Source: Thermoanaerobacterales bacterium
GTDB taxonomy: Bacteria > Bacillota > Thermosediminibacteria > Thermosediminibacterales > Tepidanaerobacteraceae
NCBI GenBank assembly: GCA_012841995.1
Contig: DUTQ01000136.1
Location: 1-9,261, forward strand
DNA length: 9,261 nt
Direction: 5' to 3'
The number at the start of each line of letters is the position of its first letter. Position 1 is the first letter of the stretch. The position numbers and the translations under genes were made by a program. Shown piece after piece: positions 5,578-9,261 of the stretch. Below the pieces are notes generated by a model. That model was not told the DNA's origin and did not search any database. It saw only the letters and a program-made list of their open reading frames with translations.

Positions 5578-7257
5578 ATGTACGATAAAGATTATATTGA
5601 AAAGATAAACGAAAAAAAGAAAGATTGGGAAGAGACAACGGTAAAAAAGGTCACTAGCAAATACCCTGAACGATATGAAAAATTTTACACAAATTCTAAT
5701 CAAGAAGTTGATAGACTGTATACAGAATCAGATATACAAGATTTGGATTATCTTGAGGATCTGGGATTTCCCGGACAATATCCATATACTCGTGGTGTCC
5801 AGCCTACCATGTACAGAGGTAGATTATGGACAATGAGGCAGTATGCCGGTTTTGGAAATGCCGAGGAATCAAACAAAAGATATAAATATTTACTCTCCCA
5901 AGGCCAAACGGGCTTAAGTGTTGCTTTTGACCTTCCCACACAAATAGGCTATGATTCTGACCAGCCACTTTCACAAGGCGAAGTTGGAAAAGTTGGAGTA
6001 GCTATAGATTCGCTTAAAGACATGGAACTGCTTTTTAATGGTATTCCTCTTGATAAAGTAAGTACTTCTATGACAATAAACGCACCTGCATCGGTGCTTC
6101 TGGCTATGTATATAGCAGTTGCCGAAAAGCAAGGGGTTTCACCTGAAAAACTATCAGGTACTATTCAAAACGACATTTTGAAAGAATATGTAGCAAGAGG
6201 CACATATATTTTCCCACCACAGCCTTCAATGAGATTGATTACCAATATATTTGAATTTTGCTCGGCTAACTTACCCAGATGGAACACAATAAGTATAAGC
6301 GGATATCATATCAGGGAAGCAGGAGCTACGGCTATTCAAGAGGTGGCATTTACATTGGCCAATGGAATAGCATATGTAGAAGCTGCTATTAATGCAGGGT
6401 TAGATGTTGATGAGTTTGCACCAAGGTTATCCTTTTTCTTTAATGCTCACAATGATTTGCTAGAAGAAGTAGCTAAATTTAGAGCAGCTAGAAGACTTTG
6501 GGCTAGAATTATGAAGGAAAGATTTAAAGCGAAAAAGCCGAAATCATTGATGTTGCGTTTCCATACACAGACAGGTGGTTCTACACTGACTGCACAGCAG
6601 CCTGACAATAACATAGTAAGGGTTACTTTACAGGCATTAGCTGCTGTATTAGGTGGAACACAGTCTCTGCATACTAACTCAAGGGACGAGGCGCTAGCTC
6701 TTCCATCTGAAGATTCTGTACGTATAGCTTTGAGGACTCAACAGATAATAGCACATGAAAGTGGAGTTGCAGAGACAATAGATCCACTTGCAGGGTCATA
6801 CTATGTAGAAAGTCTTACGAATTCTATAGAACAAAAAGCAAGAGAGTATATTGAAAAAATAGACCAGTTAGGTGGCTCACCAAAGGCCATTGAAAAGGGA
6901 TATATACAACAAGAAATTCAAGATAGTGCATATCGTTATCAGATGGATATTGAATCAGGGCGCAGGATTGTTGTTGGTGTTAACAAATTCCAGATTGAAG
7001 AAGAACCACCAAAAGGCTTGCTAAAAGTAGATCCAGAAGTAGGAAGAAAGCAAGAAGAGCAACTTAAAGAGTTAAAGTCTTCAAGAGACAATCTTGCAGT
7101 ACAAGAGGCTTTAAAAGAACTAGAAGCAAAGGCAAAAACTGACGAAAACGTAATGCCTGCAGTGATAAAATGTGTCAAATGTTATGCCACATTAGGTGAG
7201 ATTTGTGATACATTACGGGGCGTATTTGGCGAGTATAAAGCTTCCGTTATAATATAG
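5578..7257 (+). CDS. mcmA1: methylmalonyl-CoA mutase, large catalytic subunit (split type)
   Basis: This 559-residue subunit is the TIM-barrel catalytic chain that interconverts succinyl-CoA and (R)-methylmalonyl-CoA by a radical mechanism. By my count, key residues fall at the same numbers as in Propionibacterium MutB: Tyr89 (RQYAGF), Thr195 and Gln197 (GTIQND), Arg207 (VARGTY) and His244 (SGYH). Tyr89 plus Arg207 indicate methylmalonyl-CoA specificity rather than isobutyryl-CoA (Phe/Gln) or 2-hydroxyisobutyryl-CoA mutase. The family signature [18 protein letters not shown] and the [10 protein letters not shown] segment are intact. The C-terminal B12-binding domain of single-chain enzymes is absent and is supplied by the next gene, so this is a genuine split form, not a truncation. 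It is the first gene of the second run, after the gdhA hairpin and a candidate promoter. Confidence 0.96.
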   Translation: MYDKDYIEKINEKKKDWEETTVKKVTSKYPERYEKFYTNSNQEVDRLYTESDIQDLDYLEDLGFPGQYPYTRGVQPTMYRGRLWTMRQYAGFGNAEESNKRYKYLLSQGQTGLSVAFDLPTQIGYDSDQPLSQGEVGKVGVAIDSLKDMELLFNGIPLDKVSTSMTINAPASVLLAMYIAVAEKQGVSPEKLSGTIQNDILKEYVARGTYIFPPQPSMRLITNIFEFCSANLPRWNTISISGYHIREAGATAIQEVAFTLANGIAYVEAAINAGLDVDEFAPRLSFFFNAHNDLLEEVAKFRAARRLWARIMKERFKAKKPKSLMLRFHTQTGGSTLTAQQPDNNIVRVTLQALAAVLGGTQSLHTNSRDEALALPSEDSVRIALRTQQIIAHESGVAETIDPLAGSYYVESLTNSIEQKAREYIEKIDQLGGSPKAIEKGYIQQEIQDSAYRYQMDIESGRRIVVGVNKFQIEEEPPKGLLKVDPEVGRKQEEQLKELKSSRDNLAVQEALKELEAKAKTDENVMPAVIKCVKCYATLGEICDTLRGVFGEYKASVII

Positions 7258-7270
7258 GAGGGGTGATATC

Positions 7271-7672
7271 ATGACACAGACAAACACAATAAGAGTTCTT
7301 GTTGCAAAACCGGGCCTTGACGGCCATGATAGAGGAGCAAAAGTAATTGCTAGAGCACTAAGAGATGCTGGTATGGAGGTCATATATACTGGTTTAAGAC
7401 AAACACCAGAACAAATTGTCGAAGCAGCTATCCAAGAAGATGTCGACGCAATTGGACTTTCAATTCTTTCCGGTGCCCATAATTTTCTTTTTCCAAAAGT
7501 AGTTGAGCTCTTAAAAAAAGAAGGTGCCGATGATATATTGGTAATTGGCGGCGGCGTTATACCAGATGAAGATATCCCTGGTTTAAAAGAAGCTGGGATT
7601 GCTGAAATATTTACTCCAGGCACTCCTACTTCTAGGATAGTGGAATTTATCAAAGAAAACGTCAAACATTAA
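7271..7672 (+). CDS. mcmA2: methylmalonyl-CoA mutase, small B12-binding subunit
   Basis: This 133-residue cobalamin-binding protein completes the split mutase. It has the base-off/His-on B12 motif DxHxxG as Asp17-Gly18-His19 to Gly22, in [12 protein letters not shown]. His19 is the lower axial cobalt ligand, and Lys13 sits where the ligand-network lysine of single-chain mutases lies. SILSGAH (64-70) and GGG (93-95) shape the pocket for the nucleotide tail. The length is typical for stand-alone small subunits. A very strong RBS, AGGAGGGGTGAT, overlaps the stop codon of the large subunit, and the 13 bp gap suggests matched expression of the two chains. The protein should be cytoplasmic and form an alpha/beta complex with mcmA1. 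Confidence 0.95.
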   Translation: MTQTNTIRVLVAKPGLDGHDRGAKVIARALRDAGMEVIYTGLRQTPEQIVEAAIQEDVDAIGLSILSGAHNFLFPKVVELLKKEGADDILVIGGGVIPDEDIPGLKEAGIAEIFTPGTPTSRIVEFIKENVKH

Positions 7673-7691
7673 ATCGAAGGGTGTATATTTA

Positions 7692-8621
7692 ATGGACCTA
7701 ATTCAGTCTGTTTTAAACGGTGAAAAACGTGGCATAGCTAAAATGATAACCCTAATTGAAAAAAATGCTCCTGAAGCCATTGAAGCATTAAAACAAATAT
7801 ATCAACACACTGGAAAAGCTGCAATTATTGGTATTACAGGACCTCCAGGCAGTGGAAAAAGCAGTTTGGTCAATCAGTTAACTAAAAAGATTAGATCTGA
7901 AGATAAAAAAGTAGGGATTATTGCCATAGATCCCACAAGCCCATTCACTGGCGGGGCGTTGCTTGGAGATAGAATAAGAATGCAGGAATTAGCACTTGAC
8001 CAAGGTGTATTTATCAGAAGCATGGGAAGTAGAGGAGCATTAGGAGGCCTTTCAAGGGCCTCCTATGATGCGGCTAAAGTTTTAGATGCAGCAGGAATGG
8101 ATTATGTAATAATAGAAACTGTAGGAGTGGGTCAATCAGAAATAGATATTGTTAAATTAGCAGATATAGTGGCTTTAGTTCTTATTCCAGGAATGGGTGA
8201 TGAAGTACAAGCTATAAAAGCAGGTGTTATGGAGATCGGTGATGTTTTTGTAGTAAATAAAGCTGACAAAGATGGTGCCAACAGAGTAGTAACTGAAATA
8301 GAAATGATGCTTGACTTAAATACTGAAAAAGATGCGGCGAGGCCACCGGTTATAAAAACCATTGCAACAACAGGTGAAGGTATAGATGAGCTCAATGAGC
8401 ATATTAAAAAATACTGGCATCAAATAGCAAATAGTAACGAACTCGCTAAAAGAAGAAAAGAGCGAATACGTAGTGAACTTATTTCAATTACAGAGGATCA
8501 TATTTTAAATCAAATTTTATCTGACAAATCTTCAAAAATTGACTCAATGGTGAAGGACATTTATGAAAAGAAAATAGATCCATACTCTGCAATGGAACTG
8601 CTCATAGCACCTGAAAAATAA
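7692..8621 (+). CDS. meaB: MeaB-type G-protein chaperone of methylmalonyl-CoA mutase
   Basis: This 309-residue P-loop GTPase of the MeaB/ArgK group gates adenosylcobalamin loading of the mutase and protects it from inactivation. Visible motifs are Walker A GPPGSGKS (50-57), the IDPTSPFTGGALLGDRIRM segment, RGALGGLSRAS, the Walker B/switch region IIETVGVGQSE, and the base-specificity motif NKAD. A helical N-terminus (about 1-40) and a C-terminal helical dimerisation arm are as expected. The older name ArgK (arginine/ornithine transport kinase) reflects a misassignment, and adjacency to both mutase subunits supports the chaperone role. The RBS GAAGGGTG lies 8 nt before ATG 7692. A perfect 9 bp inverted repeat lies within the gene at 8041-8065. 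Confidence 0.95.
   Translation: MDLIQSVLNGEKRGIAKMITLIEKNAPEAIEALKQIYQHTGKAAIIGITGPPGSGKSSLVNQLTKKIRSEDKKVGIIAIDPTSPFTGGALLGDRIRMQELALDQGVFIRSMGSRGALGGLSRASYDAAKVLDAAGMDYVIIETVGVGQSEIDIVKLADIVALVLIPGMGDEVQAIKAGVMEIGDVFVVNKADKDGANRVVTEIEMMLDLNTEKDAARPPVIKTIATTGEGIDELNEHIKKYWHQIANSNELAKRRKERIRSELISITEDHILNQILSDKSSKIDSMVKDIYEKKIDPYSAMELLIAPEK
8041..8065 (+). repeat. perfect 9 bp inverted repeat inside meaB
   Basis: TAGGAGGCC (8041-8049) and GGCCTCCTA (8057-8065) flank a 7-nt spacer in the codons for the conserved LGGLSRAS stretch. The hairpin is unusually GC-rich for this AT-rich gene. No T-tract follows, so it is not a terminator. It also buries an AGGAGG-like sequence in the stem. It may be a by-product of coding constraint. 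Confidence 0.5.
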
Positions 8622-8645
8622 AATTACTTAATTAGGAGGGGTACT

Positions 8646-9044
8646 GTGATAACCCAAATTGATCACATCGGTATTGCTGTAAAAGATTTGGAAGAAACTA
8701 TGAAGTTTTACACAGAATGTCTAGGTTTAAAAGTAACTGACATTGAGACTGTAGAAGAACAAAAAGTAAGAACAGCTTTTATTCCCATAGGTGAAGGTGA
8801 AATTGAGCTTTTAGAGTCTACTGATCCAGATGGTCCAATAGCAAAACATATTGAGAAAAGAGGCGAAGGTATACAGCACATTGCCTTAAGAGTAGAAAAC
8901 ATAGAAAAGGCACTTGAAGAGCTAAAACAAAAAGGTGTCAGGCTAATAGATCAAAAACCTAGAAAGGGGGCCGGGGGTGCAAGAATAGCTTTTATTCATC
9001 CTAAAGCTACTAAAGGAGTATTATTAGAACTTTGTGAAAGATGA
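8646..9044 (+). CDS. mce: methylmalonyl-CoA epimerase
   Basis: This 132-residue member of the vicinal oxygen chelate (glyoxalase I-like) fold has two beta-alpha-beta-beta-beta modules. It interconverts (R)- and (S)-methylmalonyl-CoA, linking the mutase product to the decarboxylase substrate. Likely metal ligands are His7 (QIDHIGIAV), His78 (GIQHIAL) and Glu128 (LLELCE). The [23 protein letters not shown] tail is characteristic of the epimerase rather than glyoxalase I. The start is GTG 8646 with RBS AGGAGGGG just upstream and a 24 bp gap after meaB. Length is normal for bacterial epimerases. The gene context confirms the assignment. Confidence 0.95.
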   Translation: MITQIDHIGIAVKDLEETMKFYTECLGLKVTDIETVEEQKVRTAFIPIGEGEIELLESTDPDGPIAKHIEKRGEGIQHIALRVENIEKALEELKQKGVRLIDQKPRKGAGGARIAFIHPKATKGVLLELCER

Positions 9045-9057
9045 GGGAGGAGCAGCT

Positions 9058-9261
9058 ATGGAATCAATAGATAATAAGATTAAAGAATTACATGAAAAGC
9101 GCAAAGCCATAGAACTTGGTGGCGGTGAAAAACGCATTCAAAAGCAACATAAAAGTGGAAAACTAACAGCCAGAGAGCGTATAGAGAAACTATTAGACGC
9201 AGGAAGTTTTGTTGAAATTGATGCATTTGTAGAACATCGTTGCACAAATTTCGATATGGCA
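9058..9261 (+). CDS. mmdA: methylmalonyl-CoA decarboxylase alpha / propionyl-CoA carboxylase carboxyltransferase subunit, N-terminal part
   Basis: The first 68 codons of a carboxyltransferase are present, and the gene runs off the window. The coiled N-terminus ([20 protein letters not shown]) followed by [27 protein letters not shown] is the standard opening of this family, whose members are about 510 residues long. The RBS GGAGG (9046-9050) lies 7 nt before ATG 9058, and the gap from mce is 13 bp. In anaerobes this chain removes the carboxyl group of (S)-methylmalonyl-CoA as part of a Na+-pumping decarboxylase. In others it is the beta chain of propionyl-CoA carboxylase, or part of a transcarboxylase. 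The visible part cannot separate these. The decarboxylase is favoured by the fermentation context. Confidence 0.9.
   Translation, partial: MESIDNKIKELHEKRKAIELGGGEKRIQKQHKSGKLTARERIEKLLDAGSFVEIDAFVEHRCTNFDMA

Noticed and set aside
5578..7257. Mutase large chain as a truncated gene lacking its B12 domain
   Set aside because: The B12-binding domain is encoded intact as the next gene, with its own strong RBS, which is the known split arrangement.
7213..7665. 150-codon open frame on the minus strand opposite mcmA2 and the end of mcmA1
   Set aside because: It lies fully antisense to two well-supported genes and has no recognisable motif or RBS. Its serine/proline/isoleucine-rich composition is typical of a reverse-strand shadow.
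1..9261. CRISPR arrays, insertion sequences, tRNA/rRNA genes, phage or defence modules
   Set aside because: I saw no regularly spaced repeats, transposase motifs, terminal repeats or recognisable RNA genes. The window is almost fully occupied by metabolic genes with uniform base composition.

Overview
The window is AT-rich, and every gene I can support lies on the + strand in tight runs with strong AGGAGG-type ribosome binding sites. Oxygen-sensitive ferredoxin-linked 2-oxoacid oxidoreductase subunits, a split B12-dependent mutase and a decarboxylase-type carboxyltransferase point to a strictly anaerobic, amino-acid-fermenting Firmicute (Clostridia-like). I cannot name a genus from the sequence alone.

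Layout. Positions 1-272 hold the 3' end of a PHP-domain phosphoesterase, followed by a short AT-rich spacer with a weak terminator and a palindrome. Next is a GntR-type regulator (449-1417, restarted from 422 on the basis of its RBS). It runs, with a 15 bp gap, into a four-subunit 2-oxoacid:ferredoxin oxidoreductase in the order delta-alpha-beta-gamma (1433-4132). A glutamate dehydrogenase follows (4175-5440). A GC-rich hairpin (5453-5477) and a candidate promoter overlapped by a perfect palindrome (5514-5543) separate this from a second run: methylmalonyl-CoA mutase catalytic subunit (5578-7257), its separate B12-binding subunit (7271-7672), the MeaB GTPase chaperone (7692-8621), methylmalonyl-CoA epimerase (8646-9044), and the 5' end of a methylmalonyl-CoA decarboxylase/propionyl-CoA carboxylase carboxyltransferase (9058 to the window edge).

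How the genes fit together (inference from the families): glutamate -> 2-oxoglutarate (GDH) -> succinyl-CoA + reduced ferredoxin (KOR) -> (R)-methylmalonyl-CoA (mutase, maintained by MeaB) -> (S)-methylmalonyl-CoA (epimerase) -> propionyl-CoA (decarboxylase). The window thus encodes a nearly contiguous glutamate-to-propionyl-CoA fermentation route. The individual enzymes are well known. The less ordinary points are the complete co-localised route, the adjacent GntR regulator with an effector domain I cannot assign, and the possible control sites between the two modules. I saw no mobile elements, CRISPR arrays, tRNAs or rRNAs, and no gene-free stretch longer than 300 bases.
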